Below are positions 1-8,554 of a stretch of 23,946 nucleotides of DNA, piece by piece. The notes beneath the pieces are model-generated. The model was not told where the DNA came from, ran no database searches, and was given only the letters and a program-made list of their open reading frames with translations. Numbering within the stretch: position 1 is the first letter of the stretch; every line of letters starts with the position of its first letter. This DNA comes from an uncultured Eubacteriales bacterium (GTDB lineage: Bacteria; Bacillota; Clostridia; Oscillospirales; CAG-272): the NCBI GenBank assembly GCA_900546635.1, contig URDS01000031.1, positions 1-23,946 of the forward strand. The letters are read 5' to 3'. Position numbers and translations under genes: made by a program.

Positions 1-469
1 TGGACACACCTATCATCAGGAAGCACTTTTATGGCAGCATGATGTGGCATTGTTTGACTTTTCATCAGAGCACGTTACCTTTTATCTGCTGCACCGGAGG
101 CATGGCGCGAAGATTCAGATAGTGACCGCAGAGAAAAAAATGTGGAATGTTCCGGCATATGTGCATCAGGATGCAAGTGTGAAAGATGAATTTTTCGCTA
201 ACATCATCCGGGAGGCATTTGCCAGTCATATGATTTCTGCGGTGTATTTCGTGGGAGATGGATTTGACGGGGATTGGCTGAAAGAATCCTTGCGGGTGCT
301 TGGCGGCAACAAACGAGTATTTTTAGGCAAAAATCTCTTTACAAAAGGGGCTTGTTATGCAGGGTACCGATATACAGATGCTTCTTTCTGGGGATTTTTC
401 TATAACTGCGATTACAAAATGCAGGGAGAGATTCGGATGCAACCGCCTGAACAGTTCCGAAGGTTATGA
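1..469 (+). pseudogene. DUF5716-like protein, 5' cut by window edge, 3' end lost
   Basis: The frame is open to the left edge of the window, so the first in-frame GTG at 44 is an internal codon, not a start. The visible 156 codons include a segment around residues VYFVGDGFDGDW and a stretch reading KRVFLGKNLFTKGACYAGY, which I recall from the clostridial DUF5716 family (proteins with an Hsp70/actin-like N-terminal half). Function of that family is not established. After about position 430 the protein no longer resembles the family and it stops at 467-469, well short of what I expect of the family's C-terminus. The following frame belongs to an unrelated deacetylase. It is therefore a truncated gene, or one side of a recombination or assembly junction. 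Family assignment is from memory of the motif pattern and is moderate in confidence. Confidence 0.5.
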
Positions 470-470
470 T

Positions 471-797
471 ACCGATTTTGCAGTATCGAAAGGAACCGGT
501 ACTTCCCAGGCAGTGGCAAAAGATGAGGCATTCTGCTTTCTGTATGAAGACAACCTGAAGCTTTTGGAAGAACTGGGATATAAAACGGTTCTGTGGAGCT
601 TTGCCTATGCGGATTGGGATAACAACAGTCAGATGGCGCCTGAAAAAGCGATTGAAAAAATTCAGAGCGGTACCCATAACGGAGAAATCATTCTCCTGCA
701 TCCTACCTCTAAAACCAACGCTGATATTTTGTCGAAACTTATAGATGATTGGAAAGAGATGGGATTTCGGTTTGGCACCTTGGATGAGCTTTCATGA
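471..797 (+). pseudogene. Polysaccharide deacetylase (PdaA-like, CE4) C-terminal fragment
   Basis: From about position 546 the frame reads EDNLKLLEELGYKTVLWSF, then AYADWDNN, and later GEIILLHPTSKTNADIL and GFRFGTLDEL. This is the C-terminal third of the PdaA-type polysaccharide deacetylases (carbohydrate esterase family 4), which remove N-acetyl groups from peptidoglycan sugars outside the cell. The LLHPTSKTN segment is the family's conserved C-terminal catalytic-pocket motif. Missing are the signal peptide, the metal-binding Asp and His-His motifs, and the usual RPP motif that should lie just before EDNLKL; at that place the frame reads AFCFLY. The upstream codons (471-545) are not recognisable. 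The frame overlaps the end of the DUF5716-like frame out of phase, so no functional start can be assigned. Most likely a decayed or rearranged gene end; an assembly chimera is the alternative. It is convergent with ppdK. Confidence 0.6.
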
Positions 798-822
798 ATT
801 GATTGCGCTATAAAGTAAAAAA

Positions 823-861
823 GTAGGCCTCTGTTTGTTGAACAGGGGCCTACAACATTTT
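823..861 (+). terminator. Hairpin downstream of deacetylase remnant
   Basis: Arms 823-835 and 841-853 form a 13-bp stem (one G-U pair) with a 5-nt loop (TGTTG), followed by AACATTTT. It is preceded by an A-run, so it could act on either strand. The T-tract is imperfect. Confidence 0.6.
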
Positions 862-884
862 AAGCGGGGAGTTTTTCAATTGCA

Positions 885-926
885 GTAAAAACCGCCTATC
901 GAGTGTCTTCAACAGGCGGTTTTTAC
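885..926 (-). terminator. Bidirectional terminator, 3' end of ppdK
   Basis: GTAAAAACCGCCT at 885-897 is perfectly complementary to AGGCGGTTTTTAC at 914-926, with a 16-nt loop. Read on either strand, the 3' arm contains GGCGG followed by five T, so the GC-rich core plus T-run works in both directions. It lies 47 bp past the ppdK stop and between convergent genes. Confidence 0.8.
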
Positions 927-972
927 ATATTGGAATTACAATTCCATATTCAGTCGAACTTGAATAATCGAA

Positions 973-3603
973 TTATTTCATTTCCTTGATAGCTGCCTGT
1001 GCTGCCGAAAGTCTTGCAATCGGCACACGGAACGGCGAACAGGAAACATAAGTCAGTCCGGTCTTATGGCAGAATTCTACAGTAGACGGATCCCCGCCGT
1101 GTTCTCCGCAGATACCAAGTTTGATGTCCGGGCGCGTTGCGCGGCCGAGTTCACATGCCATTTTGACCAGTTTGCCTACACCGGTTTGGTCGAGCTTTGC
1201 AAACGGATCGTTTTCGTAAATTTTGCGGTCGTAGTATGCGTCCAGAAATTTGCCGGCGTCATCGCGGCTGAAACCGAACGTCATCTGCGTGAGGTCGTTT
1301 GTGCCGAAGCTGAAAAATTCCGCTTCTTTGGCGATTTCATCTGCGGTAAGCGCGGCACGCGGAATTTCAATCATGGTACCGACTTTATAGTGCATATCGG
1401 AGTTCGCAGCCTTGATTTCTTCATCGGCAACCGAGGTAACGACATCCTTCACAAATTTGAGTTCTTTGATTTCGCCGACCAGCGGAATCATGATTTCCGG
1501 AATGATTTCCCAGTCGGGATGGCGCTTTTTGGTATTCAGTGCGGCACGGATAACCGCTCTGGTCTGCATTTTCGCGATTTCCGGATACGTTACCGCAAGA
1601 CGGCATCCGCGATGCCCCATCATGGGGTTAAACTCATGAAGACCGGCAATAATCGTTTTGATTTCGGCAACCGTTTTGCCCTGCGTTTTGGCAAGCAGTT
1701 CGATGTCTTTTTCCTCGGTGGGAACAAACTCATGAAGCGGGGGATCGAGGAAGCGGATGGTGATCGGGCGTCCCTGCATAGCCTCATACAGTTCCTCAAA
1801 GTCACCCTGCTGCATCGGCAGAAGCTTTTCAAGCGCAGCTTCTCTTTGTTCGACCGTATCGGAGCAGATCATTTCACGGATAGCCGCAATGCGATCATCG
1901 CTGAAGAACATGTGCTCTGTACGGCAAAGACCGATGCCCTCGGCGCCGAGTTCGAAAGCTTTTTTCGCGTCGCGCGGCGTGTCCGCGTTGGTACGGACCT
2001 GCAGTTGTCTGTATTTATCAGCCCATCCCATGATTCGGCTGAATTCTCCGACGATCGAAGCATCCACAGTGGGAATAATACCGTCGTAAATACATCCGGT
2101 AGAACCGTCGATCGAAATGAAATCGCCCTCATGGTACGTTTTGCCCGAAAGGGTGAAGCGCTTATTGGCCTCATCCATAGCGATGGCCGAACAGCCGGAT
2201 ACGCAGCAGGTACCCATACCACGTGCAACGACCGCTGCATGCGATGTCATACCGCCGCGTACGGTCAGAATGCCCTGAGCGGCTTTCATGCCCTCAATAT
2301 CTTCCGGCGAGGTTTCCAAACGAACAAGAACCACTTTTTCACCGCGGTTTTTCCATTCCTTCGCATCTTCAGCCGTAAAGACAATTTTTCCGCAAGCGGC
2401 TCCGGGCGATGCGGCAAGCGCTTTCCCGACCGGTGCAGCGGCTTTCAGCGCCTTTGCGTCAAACTGCGGATGGAGCAGGGTATCAAGATTACGCGGGTCG
2501 ATCATTAATACCGCTTCCTGCTCGGAGATCATGCCCTCATCAACCAGGTCGCAGGCGATCTTAAGCGCGGCTTTAGCGGTTCTCTTGCCGTTACGGGTCT
2601 GGAGCATATAGAGTTTTTTGTCTTCAATGGTGAACTCCATATCCTGCATGTCTCTGTAGTGATTTTCGAGTTTATGGCAAATTTCAACAAACTGGTTGTA
2701 GACCTCAGGCATAACTTCTTCCAGCTTCGAGATCGGCATCGGCGTGCGTACGCCCGCAACGACGTCCTCGCCCTGCGCATTCATCAGAAATTCGCCCATC
2801 AGTTTCTTTTCTCCAGTAGCGGGGTCGCGGGTAAACGCAACACCGGTGCCGGAAGTTTCGCCCATGTTACCGAATGCCATCATCTGAACGTTGACAGCGG
2901 TACCCCAGGAATAGGGAATGTCATTGTCGCGGCGATAAATGTTCGCGCGCGGGTTGTCCCAGGAACGGAATACGGCTTTGATGGCGCCCATAAGCTGTTC
3001 TTTGGGATCAGTGGGGAAATCTACGCCGATTTTCGATTTGTATTCATCTTTGAACTGAGAAGCAAGCTTCGCAAGATCGTCGGCGGTGAGATCAACGTCC
3101 TGCGTAACGCCTTTTTCGGCTTTCATCGCGTCGATTAATTCTTCAAAGTATTTTTTACCGACCTCCATAACAACGTCGGAATACATTTGGATAAATCTTC
3201 TGTAGCAGTCCCAGGCCCATCTCGGATTGCCGGACTTTTTTGCCATAACGTCAACAACCTGTTCGTTTAAACCGAGATTGAGAATGGTGTCCATCATACC
3301 GGGCATGGAAGCGCGCGCGCCGGAACGAACGGATACAAGAAGCGGATTTTCGAGATCACCGAATTTTTTGCCGGTGACTTCTTCCATTTTTTCGATGTAT
3401 TCCATAATTTGCGCCTGAATATCATCGTTGATTTTCTGCCCGTCCTCATAATACTGTGTGCAGGCTTCGGTAGAAATGGTGAATCCCTGCGGCACAGGAA
3501 GACCGAGACCGGTCATTTCTGCCAGGTTTGCACCTTTTCCGCCGAGAAGCTCGCGCATCTTTGCGTTTCCTTCCGAGAAGAGATAGACGTACTTTTTGCT
3601 CAT
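973..3603 (-). CDS. ppdK: Pyruvate, phosphate dikinase
   Basis: PPDK interconverts pyruvate + ATP + Pi and PEP + AMP + PPi in the cytoplasm; in anaerobic clostridia it often runs in the glycolytic direction to gain extra ATP from PPi. The 876-residue length matches the family. The N-terminal nucleotide-binding domain has GGKGANLAEMT (about residues 21-31) and SVRSGARASMPGMMDT. The swivelling domain has the phosphorylated histidine in GGMTSHAAVVARG; that His is residue 455, the same number as in the well-studied Clostridium symbiosum enzyme. The C-terminal barrel has DPPLHEFVP, GTMIEIPRAAL, FGTNDLTQMTFG and GICGEHGGDP with the catalytic Cys at 832. The start is supported by GGAGG at 3614-3618, ten bases from the ATG. 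Single-gene unit with its own promoter and terminator. I see no damage. Confidence 0.98.
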   Translation of the reverse strand: MSKKYVYLFSEGNAKMRELLGGKGANLAEMTGLGLPVPQGFTISTEACTQYYEDGQKINDDIQAQIMEYIEKMEEVTGKKFGDLENPLLVSVRSGARASMPGMMDTILNLGLNEQVVDVMAKKSGNPRWAWDCYRRFIQMYSDVVMEVGKKYFEELIDAMKAEKGVTQDVDLTADDLAKLASQFKDEYKSKIGVDFPTDPKEQLMGAIKAVFRSWDNPRANIYRRDNDIPYSWGTAVNVQMMAFGNMGETSGTGVAFTRDPATGEKKLMGEFLMNAQGEDVVAGVRTPMPISKLEEVMPEVYNQFVEICHKLENHYRDMQDMEFTIEDKKLYMLQTRNGKRTAKAALKIACDLVDEGMISEQEAVLMIDPRNLDTLLHPQFDAKALKAAAPVGKALAASPGAACGKIVFTAEDAKEWKNRGEKVVLVRLETSPEDIEGMKAAQGILTVRGGMTSHAAVVARGMGTCCVSGCSAIAMDEANKRFTLSGKTYHEGDFISIDGSTGCIYDGIIPTVDASIVGEFSRIMGWADKYRQLQVRTNADTPRDAKKAFELGAEGIGLCRTEHMFFSDDRIAAIREMICSDTVEQREAALEKLLPMQQGDFEELYEAMQGRPITIRFLDPPLHEFVPTEEKDIELLAKTQGKTVAEIKTIIAGLHEFNPMMGHRGCRLAVTYPEIAKMQTRAVIRAALNTKKRHPDWEIIPEIMIPLVGEIKELKFVKDVVTSVADEEIKAANSDMHYKVGTMIEIPRAALTADEIAKEAEFFSFGTNDLTQMTFGFSRDDAGKFLDAYYDRKIYENDPFAKLDQTGVGKLVKMACELGRATRPDIKLGICGEHGGDPSTVEFCHKTGLTYVSCSPFRVPIARLSAAQAAIKEMK

Positions 3604-3720
3604 ACTGTTTAGACCTCCAACATTTTATGATATTAATATTTCTATTTGGGACATATTGTAAAGCAGTTTGGAGCGTCTTTTTTCTCTTATGTAGATAAAA
3701 AGGCACAAACCGCAACCAAT

Positions 3721-3749
3721 AGTATACCATATCCCCCCAAAAATATCCA
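3721..3749 (-). promoter_or_regulatory. ppdK promoter (extended -10)
   Basis: On the minus strand TGGTATACT gives an extended -10 (hexamer 3726-3721), 17 bp from TGGATA (3749-3744), which matches the -35 consensus at four of six positions. The predicted start near 3714 leaves a roughly 110-nt leader in which I see no convincing riboswitch or terminator. Confidence 0.6.
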
Positions 3750-3830
3750 CACTTTTTTAAAAAAATTGGGATAAAAAGGTATAAAATTTCAGTAAAAAAT
3801 TACACGTTAAGTTGTATTTTTGAATAAATC

Positions 3831-3859
3831 TTGCATTTGCAGTGAATTTAAGGTATAAT
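3831..3859 (+). promoter_or_regulatory. pth-mfd promoter
   Basis: TTGCAT at 3831-3836 and a perfect TATAAT at 3854-3859 are separated by exactly 17 bp. The transcript would start near 3866, about 43 nt before the pth ATG. The 3750-3830 segment between the two divergent promoters is very A/T-rich and holds nothing else I can name. Confidence 0.7.
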
Positions 3860-3908
3860 AAAAAAATATGAGTTTGTAGAAATTGAATCGGGATTTTAGG
3901 TGATTGCA

Positions 3909-4544
3909 ATGAGCAGTATATTTGATTTGTTTAAGCAGATCGAAAGTGAAAATCAAAATCAGACGGAGCCGAATACGATTTCCTATATTGTGGCGGGGCT
4001 TGGAAATCCCGGAGATAAATATACGTTTACACGGCACAATACCGGATTTTTAGCGCTTGATTTTATTGCGCAGAAATTGGGTATCCGTCTGCATAAATTA
4101 AAATTTAAATCACTTTGCGCCGAAGCGGCGCTGAACGGTCGGCGTGTACTTTTTCTGAAACCGCAGACCTTTATGAATTTGTCGGGAGAAGCGGTGCGAG
4201 CCGCAGCGGATTTTTATAAGATTCCGCCGGAGAATATTCTTGTTATTTTTGATGATGTCAATTTTGACGTAGGAACACTTCGCATTCGGCGCAGCGGGAG
4301 CGACGGCGGGCACAACGGCATGAAGAATATTATTTATCAGATGAATTCCGATGCCTGTCCGCGCATAAAAATAGGTGTAGGTAAAAAGCCTTCTCCAAAT
4401 TATGACCTTGCGGAATTTGTTCTCGGCACGTTTTCGGAGGCGGACAGAAAGGTTTTGTTTTCGACATTTGAAAACGTGTATGATTGTGTTATGCGAATCG
4501 TTGGCGGAGATATAGACAAAGCCATGAGTTTATACAATAAGTAA
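3909..4544 (+). CDS. pth: Peptidyl-tRNA hydrolase
   Basis: Pth releases the tRNA from peptidyl-tRNAs that drop off ribosomes, a housekeeping cytosolic reaction. Family marks are AGLGNPGDKY, TRHNTGF with the catalytic His (residue 43 here), FLKPQTFMNLSGEAV, and GSDGGHNGMKNI. I start at ATG 3909 (211 aa), with TTAGGTGA upstream as ribosome binding site; an in-frame GTG at 3900 lies inside that site. Compared with the usual start directly before the IVGLGNPG strand, this protein has about 23 extra N-terminal residues, rich in Gln/Asn/Glu and beginning MSSIFDLFKQ. It is followed after 12 bp by mfd, a gene pair commonly conserved in Firmicutes, so the two are probably co-transcribed. Confidence 0.97.
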   Translation: MSSIFDLFKQIESENQNQTEPNTISYIVAGLGNPGDKYTFTRHNTGFLALDFIAQKLGIRLHKLKFKSLCAEAALNGRRVLFLKPQTFMNLSGEAVRAAADFYKIPPENILVIFDDVNFDVGTLRIRRSGSDGGHNGMKNIIYQMNSDACPRIKIGVGKKPSPNYDLAEFVLGTFSEADRKVLFSTFENVYDCVMRIVGGDIDKAMSLYNK

Positions 4545-4556
4545 CGGGGGCGTTAT

Positions 4557-7500
4557 ATGGGCGTTTTTTCAAAGTCTGTCCGACTGGATCGGGAATATGA
4601 GCAGATTCTGGAATGCGTGCGGCAACAAATGCGTCAAAAGCCGCTGCCTTTGGCGATAAGCGGAATGCCTCCTGTGGTGGAAAATGCATTTACCGCGGCG
4701 TTCGCGCAAGACTTTACCGATACATTCGGATGCGGGATCTTGGTCTTAATGCCGGATGATAAATCGGTGATTCAGCTTACCGAGTACCTGTGCGCGCAGG
4801 GGATCGACGCATACCGTTTTGTTCGGCGCGAGTGGAATCTCTATAATATTACAGCCTCCCATGAGAATGAGCATGAGAGGCTTTTCGTCCTGTCTAAAAT
4901 ACTTGCGGAGCAATTTTCTGTCGTGGTTACAACGCCGGCGGCTGCGCTTGGCTATACCATGCCGCGTGCGGTTTTGGATGCGTATCGCTTTTGCTATCGT
5001 GTGGGGGATATTGCGGATTTACAGGATATTGCGTCTCTGCTGCTCGAAATGGGCTACGCGAGGGTGGACAGCGTAGATTATCCGGGACAGTTTTCTGTGC
5101 GGGGCGGTATTTTAGACGTATTTCCGCCGCAGGAGGCGGAGAACCGTTTGCCGTATCGTATCGAGTTTTTCGGGGATGAAATCGACCGGATTTGTGTATT
5201 TGATCCGCTGACGCAGCGCGGCGCGGAAAATTGCGAATCGGTCTGGATATTGCCGGTACATGAAGTGCTGTACGGGCAAAAGCAGCGGGAAGTCATCCGG
5301 AAAAAAGTTGAAGCTTGTTTAAAAAAGTGTTCGTCGGAGGACGGCCGTAAAGAACTTTTGCAGGAGATCGCGGCGATCGACGGCGGACAACCGCTGCATT
5401 TCGCCGATAAATATATTTCGCTGATTTATCCGCAAAAAGAGTGTCTGCTGGATTATTTTTCACAGAAAACGGCGGTGCTTTTTTGCGGAACAAACGCGCT
5501 GCGCGAACAGACTGAGGCGCTTGGCCGGCTGGAGGGTGAACTTATCACCGGACTTTTGGAGCATGGGGTGATTTCGGGGGGAACGGTTGAGTTTTCCGCA
5601 CCGGGAACACGTTTGGACAGTTTTGCCGTGAAAAATCTTCCTGTTCATCTCAATACCCTTGCGGTCGGTCTCGGCGGCGTCCGGATCAGCGGCATGTTTA
5701 CATACCGTTGTCGGCAATTGGCCTCTTATTTTAAAAATTACGCTTTGCTCAAAGACGATCTTGAAAGCTATGTGAAAAATAAATATCGCATTTTACTTTC
5801 CTGTGAGAATGACGCCGAGGTCAAAAGTATGATGGAATCGCTGAGCAGCGACGGCTTCAGAACGGTTTCTCTCGGAGAGGATGCGTCGGTTTCGGACCTT
5901 GCTTCGGGCGTGGTATATTTGTGCAGGGAACCGCTGGAGAGCGGTTATGAACTGTTTGTTCCGAAACTTGCGGCGTTGACGCTTTTCGGAACGGACAGCG
6001 CAAAATTTTCGCCGCGCCGGAAAAAGAAAACGCCGAAAGTTCCCGCCGGGCAAAAGATTTTGTCCTATGCGGACCTGGAAATCGGCGATTATGTCGTGCA
6101 TGCGAATTACGGCATCGGAAAATATCTCGGCATTCAAAATCTTACGGTGGCCGGCGTTTCGCGTGATTATATCAACATTCAGTACGCCGGGGCGGATAAG
6201 CTGTTTTTGCCGGTGGACAATTTGGATATGGTGTCGCGGTATATCGGCGCGCATTCGGATGACGGCTTATTGAAACTGTCAAAAATGGGCGGAACCGATT
6301 GGCAGAAAGCCAAAACAAGAGCCAAAAGCGCTGTACGGGATATGGCGAAAACGTTGATCGCTTTATATGCGGAGAGAATGCGAAAAAGCGGCTTTGCATT
6401 CCCTGAGGACGATCAGATGCAAAGAGATTTTGAGTCGGCATTTGAATATGAGGAAACGCAGAGCCAATTAACCGCAATTGAGGAAATCAAGCGGGATATG
6501 CAGCGTCCCGTTCCTATGGATCGTCTGCTATGCGGGGATGTCGGATTCGGAAAGACGGAGGTCGCGCTGCGCGCCGCATTCAAAGCCATTGAAGCGGGGA
6601 AACAGGTCGCGATTTTGGTTCCGACAACGATTCTGGCCTTGCAGCATTTTCAAACCGCAGTGTCGCGGATGCGAAATTTTCCGGTAACTGTGGAGATGGT
6701 TTCGCGTTTCCGCACGGCACGGCAGCAGGGGGAAATACTTCGCGCTTTGAAACGCGGTGAGATTGATCTGATTATCGGTACACACCGTTTAATTTCATCG
6801 GATGTGCAGTTCCGAAATTTGGGTATGCTGATTGTCGATGAAGAACAGCGTTTCGGTGTGGCGCAGAAAGAAAAGCTCAAGCAAATGGCAAAAAATATCG
6901 ATGTGCTTTCGCTTTCCGCGACGCCGATCCCGCGAACGCTGAATATGGCGATGGGCGGAATACGGGACATGTCCGTACTGGACGAGCCGCCAGAGGATCG
7001 TTTGCCGGTTCAGACCTATGTATTGGAATACGATCCGATTATCATCGGTGAAGCGATTCGGCATGAGCTTGCGCGCGGCGGCCAGGTGTTTTATCTATAC
7101 AATCGTGTGGAATCTATTGACCAGCTTGCCGCGAAAATTGCCCGAGAATTTCCAAGCGCCAGTGTGGCGGTTGCGCACGGTCAAATGGAACGTGAGGAGA
7201 TCGAAGAAATCTGGCAGGCGCTGATTGACGGAAAAATTGACATTTTGGTATGTACAACGATTATTGAAACGGGCGTGGATGTACCAAATGCCAACACTTT
7301 GATTATCGAAGACGCGGATCGCATGGGGCTGTCGCAATTGCATCAGCTTCGCGGACGAGTAGGGCGTTCGGGACGGCGCGCGTATGCCTATTTCACGTAC
7401 CGGCAGGGCAAGGCCATCTCTGAAATTGCGGCAAAACGATTGGCCGCCATTCGGGAATATGCGGAATTCGGCGGCGGTTTCCGTATTGCGCTTCGGGATT

Positions 7501-8078
7501 TGGAAATCCGCGGCGCGGGCAACATGCTCGGCGCTGAACAGCATGGCCATTTGGATGCGGTTGGCTACGATATGTATATCAAACTGCTGAATGAAGCGGT
7601 TCTCGAGGAAAAAGGCGAGACTCCGGTTGAGGTGAAGGAGTGCAAGATGGATATTCCGCTGGATGCGTATATCCCGGAATCGTATATTTACGCTTCGGCC
7701 GGACGTATGGAAATGTATAAAAAAATTGCGCTGATTGAGACCGCGGCCGATCTCGATGATGTCGCCGACGAACTGTTTGATCGGTATGGCGAATTTGGCA
7801 GACCGGTACACAATTTGATGCAGATTTCTTTGGCGCGGCATATGGCGCAGCGCGCGGGTCTTACAATGGTTCGGGTGCAAAACGGTGAAATCAGTTTGTT
7901 TGCCGACCGATTCGATGTGGCGCGTTGGAGTGTTGTGGCGTATGAATGGAACAATAAACTGCGCTTTATTACGTCGGCAAAAACATATTTATCGTATCGA
8001 CTGCGAAAAAATGAAGAGGCCGTGGATGTTTTGGTGCGTATGCTGGGACAATATGAAAGCGCAAATCAAGATGAATGA
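4557..8078 (+). CDS. mfd: Transcription-repair coupling factor Mfd
   Basis: Mfd is a DNA translocase that pushes stalled RNA polymerase off DNA lesions and recruits UvrA. The 1173 residues show the full architecture. The N-terminal UvrB-homology module contains YPGQFSVRGGILDVFPP and the FFGDEIDRI segment. The RNA polymerase-interacting domain begins near residue 507 (LEIGDYVVHANYGIGKYLG). The RecG-like motor has Walker A GDVGFGKTE at 660-668, the DEEQ box at 761-764, LSATPIPRTL, and the arginine-finger region RGRVGRSGR after ETGVDVPNA. The C-terminal TRCF domain follows (for example PLDAYIPESYI). The start ATG lies 12 bp after the pth stop with a G-rich ribosome-binding region (CGGGGGC). No frameshift or missing motif is visible. 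A strong hairpin follows at 8084. Confidence 0.98.
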   Translation: MGVFSKSVRLDREYEQILECVRQQMRQKPLPLAISGMPPVVENAFTAAFAQDFTDTFGCGILVLMPDDKSVIQLTEYLCAQGIDAYRFVRREWNLYNITASHENEHERLFVLSKILAEQFSVVVTTPAAALGYTMPRAVLDAYRFCYRVGDIADLQDIASLLLEMGYARVDSVDYPGQFSVRGGILDVFPPQEAENRLPYRIEFFGDEIDRICVFDPLTQRGAENCESVWILPVHEVLYGQKQREVIRKKVEACLKKCSSEDGRKELLQEIAAIDGGQPLHFADKYISLIYPQKECLLDYFSQKTAVLFCGTNALREQTEALGRLEGELITGLLEHGVISGGTVEFSAPGTRLDSFAVKNLPVHLNTLAVGLGGVRISGMFTYRCRQLASYFKNYALLKDDLESYVKNKYRILLSCENDAEVKSMMESLSSDGFRTVSLGEDASVSDLASGVVYLCREPLESGYELFVPKLAALTLFGTDSAKFSPRRKKKTPKVPAGQKILSYADLEIGDYVVHANYGIGKYLGIQNLTVAGVSRDYINIQYAGADKLFLPVDNLDMVSRYIGAHSDDGLLKLSKMGGTDWQKAKTRAKSAVRDMAKTLIALYAERMRKSGFAFPEDDQMQRDFESAFEYEETQSQLTAIEEIKRDMQRPVPMDRLLCGDVGFGKTEVALRAAFKAIEAGKQVAILVPTTILALQHFQTAVSRMRNFPVTVEMVSRFRTARQQGEILRALKRGEIDLIIGTHRLISSDVQFRNLGMLIVDEEQRFGVAQKEKLKQMAKNIDVLSLSATPIPRTLNMAMGGIRDMSVLDEPPEDRLPVQTYVLEYDPIIIGEAIRHELARGGQVFYLYNRVESIDQLAAKIAREFPSASVAVAHGQMEREEIEEIWQALIDGKIDILVCTTIIETGVDVPNANTLIIEDADRMGLSQLHQLRGRVGRSGRRAYAYFTYRQGKAISEIAAKRLAAIREYAEFGGGFRIALRDLEIRGAGNMLGAEQHGHLDAVGYDMYIKLLNEAVLEEKGETPVEVKECKMDIPLDAYIPESYIYASAGRMEMYKKIALIETAADLDDVADELFDRYGEFGRPVHNLMQISLARHMAQRAGLTMVRVQNGEISLFADRFDVARWSVVAYEWNNKLRFITSAKTYLSYRLRKNEEAVDVLVRMLGQYESANQDE

Positions 8079-8083
8079 GATTT

Positions 8084-8124
8084 TTTACAGAGCCTGCCGC
8101 CATATCGGCGGCAGGCTCTGTAAA
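8084..8124 (+). terminator. Long perfect hairpin after mfd, without a 3' T-tract
   Basis: TTTACAGAGCCTGCCGCC at 8084-8101 pairs perfectly with 8107-8124 (18 bp, 5-nt loop), starting 6 bp after the mfd stop. Unlike a textbook terminator, the T-run lies before the stem on the plus strand, and neither strand has one right after it. Probably an mRNA 3' end or stabilising structure. The 8125-8231 stretch after it is A/T-rich and holds no gene I can support. Confidence 0.55.
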
Positions 8125-8231
8125 GCTGAATCGCGAATGCAGCAAACGAGGGTGTTTTGAGATAGACTTTCACGTAAAGCGGGGAGATAAAATGCAATAA
8201 GCAGAAAATTTTGTAAAATTTAAAAAAAGTA

Positions 8232-8260
8232 TTGCAATTTGTGCGCCGTTATGCTATAAT
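8232..8260 (+). promoter_or_regulatory. tRNA-Glu promoter
   Basis: TTGCAA at 8232-8237, 17-bp spacer, TATAAT at 8255-8260 preceded by TGC (extended -10). The predicted start, about 8267, is roughly 11 nt before the mature tRNA. Confidence 0.8.
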
Positions 8261-8277
8261 TTGATCGTTGTCAGTTC

Positions 8278-8352
8278 GGCCCGTTGGTCAAGCGGCTAAG
8301 ACATCGCCCTCTCACGGCGAAAACGGGAGTTCGATTCTCCCACGGGTCACCA
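8278..8352 (+). tRNA. tRNA-Glu, anticodon CTC
   Basis: A complete 75-nt cloverleaf. The acceptor stem pairs GGCCCGT (8278-8284) with ACGGGTC (8342-8348), with A73 and an encoded CCA at 8350-8352. The anticodon stem is TCGCC/GGCGA (8304-8308/8316-8320) around loop CTCTCAC, giving anticodon CTC at 8311-8313, which reads GAG. The T arm is GGGAG-TTCGATT-CTCCC (8325-8341). It stands alone with its own promoter and terminator. A TTC isoacceptor for GAA must be encoded elsewhere. Confidence 0.95.
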
Positions 8353-8358
8353 AATGTA

Positions 8359-8408
8359 ACAAATCCGAACGATTTTGCAAATCGAAGTTGGTTCGGATTT
8401 GTTTTTTT
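8359..8408 (+). terminator. tRNA-Glu terminator
   Basis: ACAAATCCGAAC (8359-8370) pairs perfectly with GTTCGGATTTGT (8391-8402), and a T-run continues to 8408. A nested GATTT-TGC-AAATC hairpin sits in the loop. Confidence 0.85.
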
Positions 8409-8440
8409 ATACAAAAACATTATAGCGCCAACATAGAGAC

Positions 8441-8486
8441 AAAAATAAGGTCAAAGCGAGGTTCAAGTGAACCGTGCTTTGACCTT
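8441..8486 (-). terminator. pyr operon terminator
   Basis: On the minus strand, AAGGTCAAAGC (8486-8476) pairs with GCTTTGACCTT (8457-8447), with an inner GGTTCA/TGAACC stem, followed by ATTTTTG (8446 downward). It lies about 70 bp past the pyrI stop. The 8487-8554 stretch in between has only a small GGGCT/AGCCC hairpin (8517-8529). Confidence 0.75.
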
Positions 8487-8554
8487 GTTCTGTATCAGCG
8501 GTAAAATTAAGTAACTGGGCTTACAGCCCTTGAGCATAGACGGGTGGTTAGGAT

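Noticed and set aside
1066..2508. 480-codon open frame on the plus strand
   Set aside because: It lies entirely antisense to ppdK, whose catalytic motifs are intact; the translation has no domain-like pattern and no ribosome binding site. Similar antisense frames at 7095-7880 (within mfd) and 22212-23186 (within the second GH3) are rejected for the same reason.
8268..8504. 78-codon open frame over the tRNA region
   Set aside because: It runs straight through tRNA-Glu and its terminator and is not a plausible gene.
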